This document shows, one piece after another, positions 12,801 through 27,800 of a stretch of 64,000 bases of DNA. The first letter of the stretch is position 1. Every line of letters starts with the position of its first letter. The notes beneath the pieces are model-generated. The model saw only the letters and a list, made by a program, of their open reading frames with translations. It searched no databases and was not told the origin of the DNA. Both the position numbers and the translations under genes were made by a program. This DNA is from Watersipora subatra (lineage: Eukaryota; Bryozoa; Gymnolaemata; Cheilostomatida; Watersiporidae). The stretch is taken from the NCBI RefSeq assembly GCF_963576615.1, contig NC_088714.1:34628643-34692642 (forward strand), in the 5' to 3' direction.

Positions 12801-15800
12801 ACGCGTACTTTACATATACGCGTACTATACATATACGCGTACTATACATATACATGTACTATACATATACGCGTACTATACATATACGGGTACTATACAT
12901 ATACGCGTACTATACATATACGCGTACTATACATATACGCGTACTATACATATACGCGTACTATACATATACGCGTACTATACATATACGCGTACTATAC
13001 ATATACGCGTACTATACATATACATGTACTATACATATACGTGTACTATACATGTACTATACATATGTGTACTATACATACGTGTACTATACATATACTT
13101 GTACTATACATATACATGTACTATACATATACGCGTACTATACATATACGCGTACTATACATATACGCGTACTATACATATACGCGTACTATTCTTATAC
13201 GCGTACTATACATATACGTGTACTATACATATACGCGTACTATACATATATAAGCGTACTATACATAGTACGCGTACTATACATATACGTGTACTTTACA
13301 TTACATGTATACTTACTGTAACGTAAACGTTACAGTAAGTAACATGTAATAATAACGTATATGTGTACTATACGTATACATGTTACTGTATACGTTACAT
13401 TTGGAAGTTTTTAGTGTTTTTGTCTTTGCATTTATACAAGCTTAGCATCTTCTCAAATGTTTTTGCATGAAAATATTTTGTGGCATCCTCATTATTTTCA
13501 TTTATTATTACATCTGGCGCCACTAATAAAGGCTGGTTCACACTATGTCGCCGTAACTCGGCGTTGATGCAACAATACTTCGGTGATTGTCGATGATGAC
13601 AATGTTCACACTAGCACAAAGCCTTCCGCGTTTGTATCAGGGAACAGTCGTCGAGATTACGTTCTCATATATAATGCGGTCACTGGAGCGTCAGCGATGG
13701 GCGTGGCCTAATTAATAACAGACCATTGAGACGCGCGTAAACATTCGCGTTTCGGTTTAGTAGCAAAAGCTAGTACCACGCGCATCGAGTGATCGCTTTT
13801 GTTGAAGATGGATAGAAAATTAAAACTAAGAAAAGTAATTGTCTTAGCATTGCTCAGACGAAGCAACCGACTTAGACAACGGCAGCAGCAGAGCTTTACA
13901 CCTGAAAGAGGCATAAAAGAAGATGGTAGGTGCGTCCAGCCTAGAAGAGAAGAAATCAAGGACAATTTAACGCACTCTATTATACATTGCGCAATGAGAA
14001 CTGTGAAATGTTTTTTTCGGTGAGTAAATATACATAGGCCTTACAAGAATATTTTCATAAACTTATCATAAACAAAACGAGTCAGTATAAAAATGTTGTC
14101 GTGTGTCTCTGGTCCCTGCTAGTCCAACGAGTGTAATATAGTCCTGCAGCAATTATCATAAACAGAAACCACGCTATCCGCGATTGCGAATTGTCTTCGC
14201 CGAAATGGTTCACATTACACGTGCTGTCGTCGATGCTCCGCGAACTATCGGGAAAGTTTGACAGCTACAAACTTTCCCGACGTGTCCGCGATGCTTCGTC
14301 GATGCCATCAATTCACGGTTCACATAATCGACGATGAACGCCGAAAGGGAAACGCCGAGATACGGCGATATAGTGTGAACCGGCCTTAAAGTGCTGTTGC
14401 TGCTTAGTATATATGTAGCAATGAACCATGAAGTCGGCTCGGCAATTAAGGTACAAGGCTATGAGGGCACACAGTTAGAAGGCCACACAGTTAACATAAG
14501 TACACCGTTAGAAGGTCACACATTTAACTTAAGTATACAGTTGAAAGGTCACATGGTCATGCAGTACATTTACATTTGATGTGTAGTCTGATAAACATGA
14601 GTCCAAATGTGATAAAACAAGCATCAAACAACTCTATTATGAAAAATCAGAATGTTTTATTTGCAGGAAGTTGGTAGACACTCAATGGTGACCTGTATGA
14701 ATGAGATGGTGCCAGTTAGGCCAAGGAGACAAATTATTTACCCTCTAGACATCTTGGAAGACCGTGCACCGACTGACAGAGTGTTACAGGTGTCTATAAA
14801 ATGTTTTATCAAACACGAAAGTAGATATAATATCAACACTGTAGAGTATAATAGTTTTAACATTACAACTATTTTGTTTATTTTCATCATTGCTGTTTTG
14901 TAGCGAAAGGAACCATACGCCCTGTGTCACCTTAACAGGAAGCTTACCCTGGAGCTTAAGGTGACGATTAATGCGAGGATCGTGGTGGTTGGAGCCTCAA
15001 CTGCTGCCCTCGCATACCTGGAGACACTCGTTTTCTGGTAATTTTGTTGTTACGTTAGCCACAAGAAGAACACATTTTAAATGTTTTACTAGATCAAATT
15101 TCAAACGTCAAAAAAGAAACTAGGGCGATTTTGACGAGTTTTGACAGCAAAATCTTTTATGGTTCAATCTTATACTCAAGATCAAAGTTCATAGATGTAT
15201 TTCCTTATTTGTTGGGGTTTTTTGTAGGAATTTGCGGGAAATATTTTCTAGTACATGTAAATGTATACCTCGTTTTTCCTCCAATCCAAATGTATGTTTA
15301 GTAATATTGTAATATCTGTAGTTTTTCAACAAATCAAAATATTTTCTAAATCTAGTTTTAATGTTGTTCTTTAAAGAATGTGGATCACCTTTGTAAGCTG
15401 TAATGCTGTTGAAATAAGCAGCATTCCTTCAAATATCTGCTGCTGATGTCACGATTTAAAGATCATAATTGCATAAACATTATCAGTTCCATTACTTATG
15501 CTGCAACTATACTAAAAGGCTAAAATATCACACGTGTAAATGGTATGATTTTTGATATAAAAATAAATAAAAACTTTTTTATAAATTCACGGAGAACGAT
15601 TTTCAAATGCTAATAAAATATAAGCTTTGGCACTAAAAAACTTATATATACTAAAGACTAAAGGTAAATATAAGAAAGTAACAATTTTAAGTTAATAGCA
15701 TACCTACAAAGTGGGGTAGTTGGTAATAAACTTTATGGCTAATTCACATTGTTTCTTGGCTGAATATTATGCATTTTCAGGGAAAGCAATATGAAACATT

Positions 15801-18800
15801 CAATTATAGAGGCCAAAATTAGATGGATGGACTGTAATGCAATTTATTCTTGTAAAAACTGCTGTATATCGCGAACACTTTTGTGCATTAAACCATGCAG
15901 ACTGCTTTTCTAAATGAAACAATAGGAATTCAGAATTAGTTTTTAAATGTTTTACAAATGAAATGCTCAGTACGAAATATGACAGGTCAACCCTAAAAGA
16001 ATTTCAAAGGTACAATTAAGCCCTTTTTGGCTTAATTAAAGCTCCCAGCTACCTTCACTATTACCGTTCAAAAGAATAAACCTGCTCAATAATGAGAGGG
16101 ACAAACAGGAAGCATGACTATTGAAAAACTCATTTTTGAGAAAGTCTGGGCAGGTATTTTGCTTCTGAGCATTTTAACCGCGATACAGTTTTGTCGATTT
16201 TAATCTTGAAACATCCTGGCAGTCAGATCACCTCAAACAACAGCTAAAATCTTAAATGGTAAAAAATATTCATACTTACTGATAAACTCTAGTAGAATGT
16301 GATGTGATCACATATTTAAGAAGTCATATTCAAGTAGTGTCACTGCTAGTTATTTAGGACACAGTTTGACCTTGAAAGCATCTTTATGCCTATATATTTG
16401 TTTCATTTACGCTCTTATATTGCTTGTAGCCCTCATCTGAAGTTCAACAACTTAACTCTAATATCGCCACACGGTTTACCGGGTGAGCTCGGACCCGACC
16501 CATTACGAGAGAACCTACTAGGCACGGAACACTGCTATAATGAGGCTGACTATGCAAAGACCTCTTTAAGGTCATGGGTCACAGTAGTTTATGGGAAAAT
16601 GACCAAAATAGACAGGTGAGTGCTTTGGGTATATTAATGTTGAGTCTTTTTCCTTATGCCAGATAGTTCTTTGCTAAGAAAGGCCACGATTAAATAAAAA
16701 CACAGCATTCACCTTACCGTCGGATGCAGAATACTGCAACCTTACGTTGGCTGTGGACTCTTTTTCTTTGTTAAATTGGCAGGCAAAGGCTCGTTATACA
16801 TTGTTGTGGAGTAAATGATAAATATTGACTTTCATACAAAACAACACGAACACTTCCATGCACAATATTATAGAGTAGAGAAAATGACAGCCTGCTACAA
16901 AATGCATTGTACAGTGTACACAGCATGAGCATGTCATACAGCTACTATTAACACATCATGAGCACTCTATAATCACATCATAAGCACATCAGGAATACAC
17001 TATAAACATAGCATGAGCATTGAGCACACCATTATAAGGACATTATAATAACATAAAAAATTATTAACTCACAATATAAACAACATAAACACACTACAAA
17101 CTCCTTATAAACACTCCATGAACACACCATATATAAACAGGAAACACACCATATACAAATAGTGAACACACCATATATAAACAGGGAACACACCATATAC
17201 AAACAGTGAACACACCATATATAAACAGGGAACACACCATATACAAACAGCAAACACACCATATATAAACAGGGAACACACCATATACAAACAGTGAACA
17301 CACCATATATAAACAGGGAACACACCATATACAAACAGTGAACACACCATATATAAACAGTGAACACACCATATATAAACAGGGAACACACCATATACAA
17401 ACAGTGAACACACCATATATAAACAGGGAACACACCATATACAAACAGTGAACACACCATATATAAACAGAGAACACATCATATGCAAACAGTGAACACA
17501 CTATATATAAACAGGGAACACACCATATACAAACAGTGAACACACCATATATAAACAGGGAACACACCATATACAAACAGGGAACACACCATCATGGACA
17601 TGTTGTAAAAACATATTGAATGCCTCAGAAAGCACACCATAAATGCATAAACATGTCATAGAATATGCCATACCAATGAACCATGGAGCACTCTATAGGA
17701 TGTATCATAGAGCAATAGAAACACACCATAGAGTGCACCATGAATGGTGCAATAGAGTATACTATAGAGCGTGCTGTAAACATAAATATGACACCATATG
17801 AAACTAAGTGTGGCTATACTTCATGCCATTCAATGTTGCTCAAATTCATGCAAGGAAAGAAAAAGAACTATATAATTGCAGATCAAAGAAGCAGGTTTAT
17901 GTAAATGGGGAGAAGTTGGTGTCATATGACCACCTGATTCTATCTACTGGAGAGCAGCATCAGTATCCCATGCCAACTGGCCTTGACCCTAACTCGACTG
18001 TAGAGTTTCCTCCTACCAGCCCAGACAGGTACTGAGCTATTGCTGCTAGCTTTAATTGGAGATGAACTTGTGTGCATTTGATATGTTTGATGCAACCATA
18101 GATATATCTCTAGCTTGTAGTAAACTAACGTCTACTTTATCATTCATAATGGAATGTCTTAGATTTGAGCGTGTGCAAGTAAATTGCAGTCTTTACTATA
18201 ATAAGAGCTGCGTCTGTCCATCGAAGTCACGCTTGGACGTAGAGGAAAGAAGATTGCATCACGTGAGATTCAAACCCAGAATTTTGGTTTAGTAACCTCT
18301 CATGCTACAATGTGCACTACACAACCACCTTGGTGACCACCTTGCTGCATTCTGAAATAATCTCTCATGGCACACCTGACTATCTCTCTATGCACATCTG
18401 ACTATCTCTCATGGCACACCTGACTATCTCTCATGGCACACTTGACTATCTCTCATGTCACACCTGACTATCTCTCTATGCACATCTGACTATCTCTCAT
18501 GGCACACCTGACTATCTCTCTATGCACATCTGACTATCTCTCTATGCACATCTGACTATCTCTCATGGCACACCTGACTATCTCTCATGGCACACCTGAC
18601 TATTTCTTATGGCACACCTGACTGTCAAAATTCTAGTAATTATATTTGGAGCAGCTAAAACATGGTTTTTATGTTTTGTGTGACCTTATTTGATTTTACA
18701 GTACATTGAACATATATAGTGCGATGAAAAAATAAAACCAATTTTTATAATAACCTAGGTATGAATTACATCTTTTTTGCATAAAGCAACAAATTCAACT

Positions 18801-21800
18801 TCATTACTAATTGTAACAATGTATTGCTCAATGTGCTGTTGCCAATGTTAATCGTTAGCCTTACCACAAAAAAATATCAACTTTGTAGCCTTAAGCAATT
18901 CTTGATGGTTTGAGGTAAAGATGAAAACATGGTTGGGCGTATCCGGTTTCCTGACTGCTAAGGAGCATAGCAGCTGAAGCACTCATATTCCAGAAAAATT
19001 GTACCATAGTTGGGTGAGCCCAGCATAGGACCCCACAGAATGAGTTAGGCTTGGGCCCAACAAAATAAGATTAGGGTCGGGCTTCTCAGCTGTATGAAAT
19101 TCAAACTAGGCTTCAATATCGTGAATACCTCAAAAACTTTCCACTCTAATAAACTGTCTATAATCACTTCTATTAGCTGCAATCCTTCTCTCACAGGTGG
19201 TTTGAGGGTGACCCACCGAAGAACCTGTTTGTGGTCAATGATGACTACGATGCAGCTGTTGCACTCTTCTGGATGGAAGAAAATATTGTCAATAGCCAGT
19301 ATAAGGGTATGACTTGTTGTCTGTTTTAAGCAAAATAAGGTTCATGCTTATTTGTACAGCAGTTTTAAAATGTGGCTTTAGGAGCAGTGATAGTAAATCT
19401 AAATTAGAAACACGTGTGTGCCTTTTAGAGCATTGTTATGACTTCACAAGCCAGCTATGTACATTTATATTGCGAGTTAGGAATATATCACTTTTGTTGC
19501 ATTATTTTGATGATGGCAACAATATCAGCCCATAGATTCAAAATGGCTATTTGTTTCAGTGATTGTCACCTTCAATGATGAGACCCATAAATTTACGTGT
19601 ATAGTTGTAGCATTTTTTTTCTATTTCTCATGGTTTTGTTAAGGACTATTAGTTAGAACCTGTGTTTAATAGAAGTAACTTCTAAGTTTGACTGCATATC
19701 ATATCACTGCTTGTGCAAAGAAAAGATTGGTTCTTTATTGGTTCTTGGGAGTCATTTTATACGCTGTAATGTTTATGTGACAAAAAACATAGTTGTACTT
19801 AATGTTTAATTTGAAAAAACAAGTCGTCTCTTATCTTTTAATTTTTACAGTTTTTTGCAAATAATTCTGTAAATAAGTAATTATCTTGGCAATATAATAG
19901 AAATACATAATCTTCTCAACTTTTAAACTGTACATTTTTTTGTGTCACCGATCTGAACACGCTGTTCCGTGTATATGAGATTTAACTGTACACAAAAAAG
20001 AGTTGTCTTTCCCTTTTTTAAGGTTCGAAATTGAAGCAAAATTAATTCCTTGATTTTTGCGCTAGTAATAGAAATACTCTTATTAGAATATATTCTATTA
20101 GTACTAGCTGTTCTAGAAATAATAGAAATGCTCTTACCTCTAGAATGGCTAATTGACCTTGCTAAAAAACATCTTTCTCAAGAATTTAGTCTATGAGTCT
20201 CATATTTCTCAGCCGAAAGGAAGGCTACTACCTTTTGAGTAACGTTTAACCAACTAAAAACTCTTATTTAAAAGCAAGCAAATTCACAAGTTTGCACAGT
20301 ATAAACTGAACTATATAGTTTGTCATAAGTGTATCATCATGGCATCCAGTGAATACTAGAGTATGTAATGGGTACAAACTCTATCTTAGCTTTAGCTCAG
20401 TGAAAAGGAAACTATCTGAGCTTTTGGAAGCTCTGCTAGCTAGCTGTTAACAAAGCATATCCTATGGGTTTGACTGCGGTCGCTCTCCAACTTCTGACTA
20501 ACTACATAAGTACAATATGAACACCGCATGCTTACAATAGCGAGACCATAACATTTGATTGTATTATTAACTAAACATACAGGTAAAGTGGTGGTGCACG
20601 GCAGCTGCCTGAGGAGTTACACTACTATACAGACTCTGATGCAACTTGGAGTTGCTCCTGCTGATATTGTGCATGTAAAGACACCTGTGGAAGGGGTGAG
20701 TGATGCAATTACATGGTAGGATGTGAATGTTGTTGTGTGAGATGTTAGTACATTACATGCATAGATCTGATTGTATCAGAGTGTCAGGTCTACAGGTCAC
20801 TTGATATATCTAGCAAACTGTAAGTACGTAGCTGTCTCTTGTGCACTCAGTTAACTGTAGGTACGTAGCTGTCTCTTTTACACTCAGTTAACTGTAGGTA
20901 TGTAGTTGTCTCTTGTGCACCCAGTTAACTGTAGGTACGTAGCTGTCTCTTGAACACTCAGTTAATTGTAGGTACGTAGCTGTCTCTTGTACACTCAGTT
21001 AATTGTAGGTACGTAGCTGTCTCTTGTACACTCAGTTAACTGTAGGTACGTAGCTGTCTCTTGTGCACCCAGTTAACTGTAGGTATGTAGTTGTCTCTTG
21101 TGCACCCAGTTAACTGTAGGTACATAGCTGTCTCTTGTACACTCAGTTAACTGTAGGTACGTAGCTGTCTTTTGTACACTCAGTTAACTGTAGGTACGTA
21201 GCTGTCTCTTGTACAGTCAGTTAACTGTAGGTACGTAGCTGTCTCTTGTGCACCTAGTTAACTGTAGGTATGTAATTGTCTCTTGTGCACCCAGTTAACT
21301 GTAGGTACATAGCTGTCTTTTGTACACTCAGTTAACTGTAGGTACGTAGCTGTCTCTTGTGCACCCAGTTAACTTTAGGTACGTAGCTGTCTCTTGTGCA
21401 CCCAGTTAACTTTAGGTACATAGCTGTCTCTTGTACACTCAGTTAACTGTAGGTACGTAGCTGTCTCTTGTGCACCCAGTTAACTTTAGGTACGTAGCTG
21501 TCTCTTGTGCACCCAGTTAACTTTAGGTACATAGCTGTCTCTTGTGCACCCAGTTAACTTTAGGTACATAGCTGTCTCTTGTACACTCCGTTAACTGTAG
21601 GTACGTAGCTGTCTCTTGTGCACCCAGTTAACTTTAGATACGTAGCTGTCTCTTGTGCACCCAGTTAACTTTAGGTACATAGCTGTCTCTTGTACACTCA
21701 GTTAACTGTAGGTACGTAGCTGTCTCTTGTGCACCCAGTTAACTTTAGGTACGTAGCTGTCTCTTGTGCACCCAGTTAACTTTAGGTACATAGCTGTCTC

Positions 21801-24800
21801 TTGTGCACCCAGTTAACTTTAGGTACATAGCTGTCTCTTGTACACTCCGTTAACTGTAGGTACGTAGCTGTCTCTTGTGCACCCAGTTAACTTTAGATAC
21901 GTAGCTGTCTCTTGTGCACCCAGTTAACTTTAGGTACATAGCTGTCTCTTGTACACTCAATTAAGATGTTTGGAGATGGAAGCAGAGCAGTTATAAAGCA
22001 GGTTTAAAGTTCAATCCTTGCATCACTGATTTCAGTATCAATATAAATATGTTCATCTTAAATAAAGTTTTCTTGACCTCTCTGGAATACGATTGCAACA
22101 AAAATATTATATTCATGACTGTCAGCGAGCAGCCTAAGATGCAACATGATCATGTACATATTGTACTTTAAGCAGTGATCCAAACTTTGGTTTAAATCTT
22201 CTGGGAACGAGGAATACAGTAATTACAAAAATTCTGGATTGTACATTGGTTTTTTCTTTCTAAAGATTGCTAGTTCTAACACAAGAAACTCTACCTCGCA
22301 AACCTCAGATTCCAAAACTTCCAAAACTTGGATGCTATTATTAAAGCCTTTGAATAAATTTGTCTGTGTGTGAGGATGGGCTAGCAGGAATGTAAGCTTT
22401 GCAAACCAGAAGTAAATACTGATAAGTGAGATGAAGTAAGTGTATAAGTCAGCCTAGTTATAATTTATGTTGTAGATATCGTGTTTCAACAATCCAGTTG
22501 TGGAAGCTGCTGTCAAAGCTGCCATGGTAGAAGAACACGGTATAAAAGTAGAGGAAGAGGCTATTCTTGCTGACTGGCAAGTCAATGCTGGCCAAAATAT
22601 CACGGAGCTGACTTTCCTCACTCCAGACGGGACGTTTACTACTCCTTGTTCCGTAAGCATTTCAAGTTTGTGTTTTTTATTGACAAATTCTTTTTTGACA
22701 GGATCAGATTAACTTAGAACATACTGGGTACATATTAAGTACATATTAAGTACATATTAAGTCAATCTTGATGTAGTTTCTGAGAAACAATGTCAAGTGA
22801 GATAAAAATTATCTCGATGAAGTTTAATCAAAGCTACTTTAATGCTAAAAACTTAACAGTCATGTAAGTTTATAGACATGTAGCTTTTAGCCCATACTCA
22901 AAACTTCAGTTCTAAGTAAATATTTAAATGAATTCACTTTATATATTTAGAGTAAACAAAGAATGCAAACCAGTTTTAAAAAGTACTTATCTTTTTGTTT
23001 CCTCAGTTACTTAAACTTACAATATTTACTCCTGTTCTTTAGGTTTGATGAAAATAAATGTTCTTCACTGTTATTATATATCTAAACTAAAAGGTAAACA
23101 CGCATAAAGAAGGTTGATTAAAAGAATTTCATTGATTCAAGGTTTTATTGATTATGGGTTTCGCTTCAAACCTTGTCAACTCTAAATTTAAAGTTAATCT
23201 ACTTTTTATCGATATGATCTTTAAGCTGAAATACGGTGTCAGGGTGGCCTAGCGGCAGCGTCTTTGCCTGTCAACCATGGGATTGGAGGTTTGATTCCTG
23301 CTTAATGCCGATCTGACAAAAAGCTCTCAGCTAGCTTTCAACCCCAAATTGTTGGGTCTTTCGGACCTAGACCATAACTTGGAGGCCCCATGTACCACAC
23401 TGACAACGTGGGCATGTTAAAGATCTACCTCTGTCCTTTGCACATTGGGCAACTGAAATGGCTACTTGGTTCTGTCAGACTGGACGTGTTGCAAAGGCAT
23501 CCCTTTAGGTTAATCTGACAGTTCCGGAAGTGGTAGATACTGAGAACTGGGTCACCTCTTCTCTACCATACAGCTTGACCCAAGCCTGCATCGCTAAGAT
23601 GCAAGTCATTGTCGATTTCCGACAGACAGCAAGCCAACTGAAAAAACGGCAGCAAAGCAATTTTGATGACTTTCATTTAAAATTAAAATCATGTTAAATT
23701 GATTAATTAAATACTTCATTGCAGGTGTTGTTCAGCTACACGACTAAGAGAGTTGACCTTGATGCCTTCCAGGCAGTCAATAATGCATGCCTTGTCTTTG
23801 ATGGCAAGCTTGTCATAGACTCCACATTTCATACTAATGACATCTCCATAAGGGCTGCTGGTTCCCTGACTAAATATCAACGAAGATATCACGCCGAGCC
23901 TTGGACACATAAAAACTTTAACAGCAAAGAAATAGGAATTGAGGTAAGATAAGCTATCATAAATGAGTGTCATTCTCATGTGTTAAATGATAAATGTTCA
24001 GTGTTGGAGCCTTCAGAACTTACCTCCACTGAGGGGTATGCTAACAGCCTCCTGTAATGTCTATATTGAATATGTAGGGAACTCGAGATATTACCCTTGT
24101 GTGAACTATTGATTGCTCAAGGACTAAATATTTTGTACGATAAGTAATTATAATGATTGAAGGAGCTTATGCACTAACTAGTGTTGGACATCGGTCAAAC
24201 ATTACACTGCACTAACAAGCAATAAAGCAATAGTTATTACTGTTTAAGGAATACACTGCACTAACAAGCAATAATGCAGTAGTTATTGGTTAAGGAATAC
24301 ACTGCACTAACAAGCAATAGTTATTGGTTAAGGAATACATTGCTCTAACAAGCAATAATGCAATAGTTATTGGTTAAGGAATACACTGCACTAACAAGCG
24401 ATAAAGCAATAGTTATTGGTTAAGGAATGCATTGCACTAACAAGCAATAAAACACTGGTTATAGTTAAAGGAACACACTGTACTAACAAGCAATATAGCA
24501 ATAGTTATTAGTTAAGGAATACACTGCACTAATGAGTAATAATGAGTTTTTAGTACAAATAATACACTCCAATGATCTCAGGAATATCTACCGATATCTG
24601 CATTAATTAAAAGAATATGTTATAACAAATTCCTTGGTACAAAAGGGTTTACTGCAATAGTCGACACTGGGCAACATCTACATGTATAGCACTGTTATCT
24701 ACATGTATAGCGCCGTTATCTACATGTATAGCACTGTTATATCTACTGGAACTAAGTACAGCAATTAATTTATTTCAATATTTAGCAGTCAACTCGGTAT

Positions 24801-27800
24801 ATTGTAGCTCTCTATTAATGCCTATGTTATACACAGTCTGTAGAAGCATATAGTTTTGTTATAAGATAGAGACTATCCGATGAAAGTTGGGTTAAGTGCA
24901 ATGTTCTATGTCAAAGTAATAACCATGGATGTTACAGTTAGCTTCTGCGATGCTGCCGTTGTTTGATCCAACCCTAGAGGCACTCAAAGAGGCTGAAGAG
25001 GACCCTCTGAAACTGATGCCTGTGTATAGGTCTCCTAAAGTGCAAGGAGGTTTGTTGCCAGGTAGGTCAGCAGGTTCACCAAGCCACATTAGAGGAAGAT
25101 GTTATTCATAATGTAGGAATGTGACTCCGTGTAAGCGTTGGTTCATAGCTCTCAGACAAGATTTAAGTAATCAAATATTGACAAAACATAGCTGGAGTGT
25201 GCTGACAACTCCAGTTCTCAAGCTAGCCATAATTTACATGTTGTTAGAACTGCATGGTTTTATTTTGAACCTTGTAAGTATCTAACAGGTTTGTCATCTC
25301 TTTCTCTCACGTTGCCAGTATGAACTTACAAGATTGTTTCACAATTACTTGCACAGGCTCCCTGCACTACCTCCACATTGCCAAACCAACTTTAGATGTG
25401 CCCCTAGCCATCCACATGATGAACCCAGAGTATGGCTTGGTACTCTCTACTGGAGAGCCTGTTGGCAAAACTACAGAAGGACCATATGTGGATAACTTCT
25501 TCCGGTTGCATTTCAATATCTACAGCACGGTTGAGACAATCACCTGTCTTTCTAAAAAGGTAAACTATATCTTCATAAACTGCCGTTTCTCAGACCTGCT
25601 GGGTTTTTTTCAAGTTCCCATATAGTAAAATGGTGTAACAAAAGGTTATTGGATTTTTTTTCAATGGCACGTCCAATTAACAAGACATAAAATTAACAAT
25701 TAACGCAATTAACAAGGCCATCATTGATGTACATACAGGACAAGTTAAAGCGAGTCAGGTGAAACAAAGGGTTTGATTGTTGTAAAGGAGTAGCGAGGCT
25801 TTTACAACTATTTCCATTGATGTGGGGTGCTGCAAATTGCGTCTGTGTGTTGAGCATGCAATAATGGAATAGATATATTTGTAGAATAAGGCTCTCACTC
25901 AGGAATTAATCAATAGATGTGTCACCAATATCAATACGTACTGTGGTTTCCCTAATGCGCACATTTTCCTTCATTTGAAAAAATGTTGACATAGAAGTCA
26001 AGTGTTCTTGTAACTTGTTTATCACTGGAAAGTTATAACGACAAAAAATATTTTTGGATCTTCGTTAATGATAATCTTTACACCAGATTTTTCTAGTTTT
26101 CAAGTTGCTTTAAATAAAATTACGAACTTTTTTCAGAAAGACTCGATAAAAACACTACAACAAGACTAAGTGTCATAAAAGTTATGAATGATGTTTAATG
26201 TTTGTGTGAAGCTTACAGATGTATAAATTATATTATATATACGTGTAGATGAAAATTCAATTTGCCAACTATTAGTTTATTATGTTAAAAGTTTTTGCAT
26301 TATTGGATTTTCAAAAGACTCATTTTTGGAGTTAAAAACCTATTTTCCAGTAAAAACTCAGCTTCGTTGAACATATTGCCCCTACTTTAAACTCATGTGA
26401 GACATGCACACATTACGTGATACTTGAGTAGCCATTCAAGCTGATAGACGTGCTCGTTTATGTGCTGCTATGTGAATACTGATAAAGCGCAGAGCCAGCT
26501 AAAATGACCAACTGAATCTTGTGCTCAGAATGTCTTTTAGGACAGTAAAAGCCGTGTGAGCAACTCCATAACAAACATTCATCCTTTGCTATACAATATA
26601 ATGTATGGTACATTATCATTATATACATTGCCATAAGATATATGGTACATGGTGTATGGTACATGGTGTATGGTACATGGTGTATGGTACATGGCATATG
26701 GTACATGGTGTATGGTACTTGGTGTATAGTGCATGGTGTATGGTACATGGTGTATAGTGCATGGTACATGGTGTATGGTACATGGTACACGGTGTACGGT
26801 ACATGGTAACATGGCTGTTCGTACAGGAAATAGAAGTCTCCAACCTTCTCTGTCTCTATGGAGTCCATCAGCGATTCTTGAACAATGCCATGCAGAGATA
26901 CAAGGAGGGTCTCATTACAGACTTCTTCAGGTAAGATATAATCAAATACTAGAAAGATAGTAAAATAAAATTTACAAGAAAATGAACTTTAAAAAGCAAA
27001 TATAAACTAGTAAATAACTCAAACAGTGTTTAAGGAAAGTTCTGATAAGTTGGTTACATACAGTTCCAGACACTGCCAACCTGCTGGCAGTGTCACATTT
27101 GTCATCTGCTGGTGTGCAAGTTGAGCGCATGTCAGTCACTTCAAGGGGTTTGTCTTGTCTCACTAGTTGTCTTTCTAGCTTTTAGTTCTTAACTAATAGA
27201 AACAATGAGCTTGAGTTAATTCAAAAATTTTGAATGCAATATTTATACTTGATAGTAATTGAGAGCAATAATATCCATATATGGTAATTACAATGGTCTT
27301 TGTTGTCCGAGTGAACTCAAGAATAGCTACACAATATATATAATTTCTGCAGTAAAACAGACATCTGAACAGACTGGTTCAGATGTTAATCAAACACAGT
27401 TACCAACTTATTTTTCTAAATTTGACGTCGTTTACTTTATAACAGGAATGTTTTGAGTGAAGTCCTCAATTAAGACTTTGAAAGCATGACACAAATTCAT
27501 GACACAAAGCTACTATATTGCTGTTTGGCTGATTATTTCTCATAGATGTTTTCCCCGCAGGTGTACATAACTCACACTTTGATTATAGACTATAGCAGGA
27601 ACATGCTGTTTATCACTCTTGTCAATAATTCTTACAGCTACTTCAGAGAAGCTTGGGCTCTCGCCATTTATCATGACAGATTCTCTGACTTCAGGGATGA
27701 AATTAGGGAGCTGCTAGTCAACCAGCCGGTAGGTTTACTATTTAATTTAAGTCACAACAGTTCAAATTGATTTCATTTTTGAGTGACTGAACAGGATGCA

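Noticed and set aside
12488-13326. Three overlapping plus-strand open frames of 243-277 codons
   Set aside because: They are one 17-bp tandem repeat read in three frames; same period, no start context, no family, and they lie inside a CFAP61 intron.
17032-17576. Minus-strand frames reading [14 protein letters not shown]-type repeats
   Set aside because: Artefact of the 22-bp array; three frames give the same periodic peptide.
23238-23310. Functional tRNA gene
   Set aside because: A and B boxes are present, but arms do not pair into a cloverleaf and a long non-tRNA body follows; it is a SINE.
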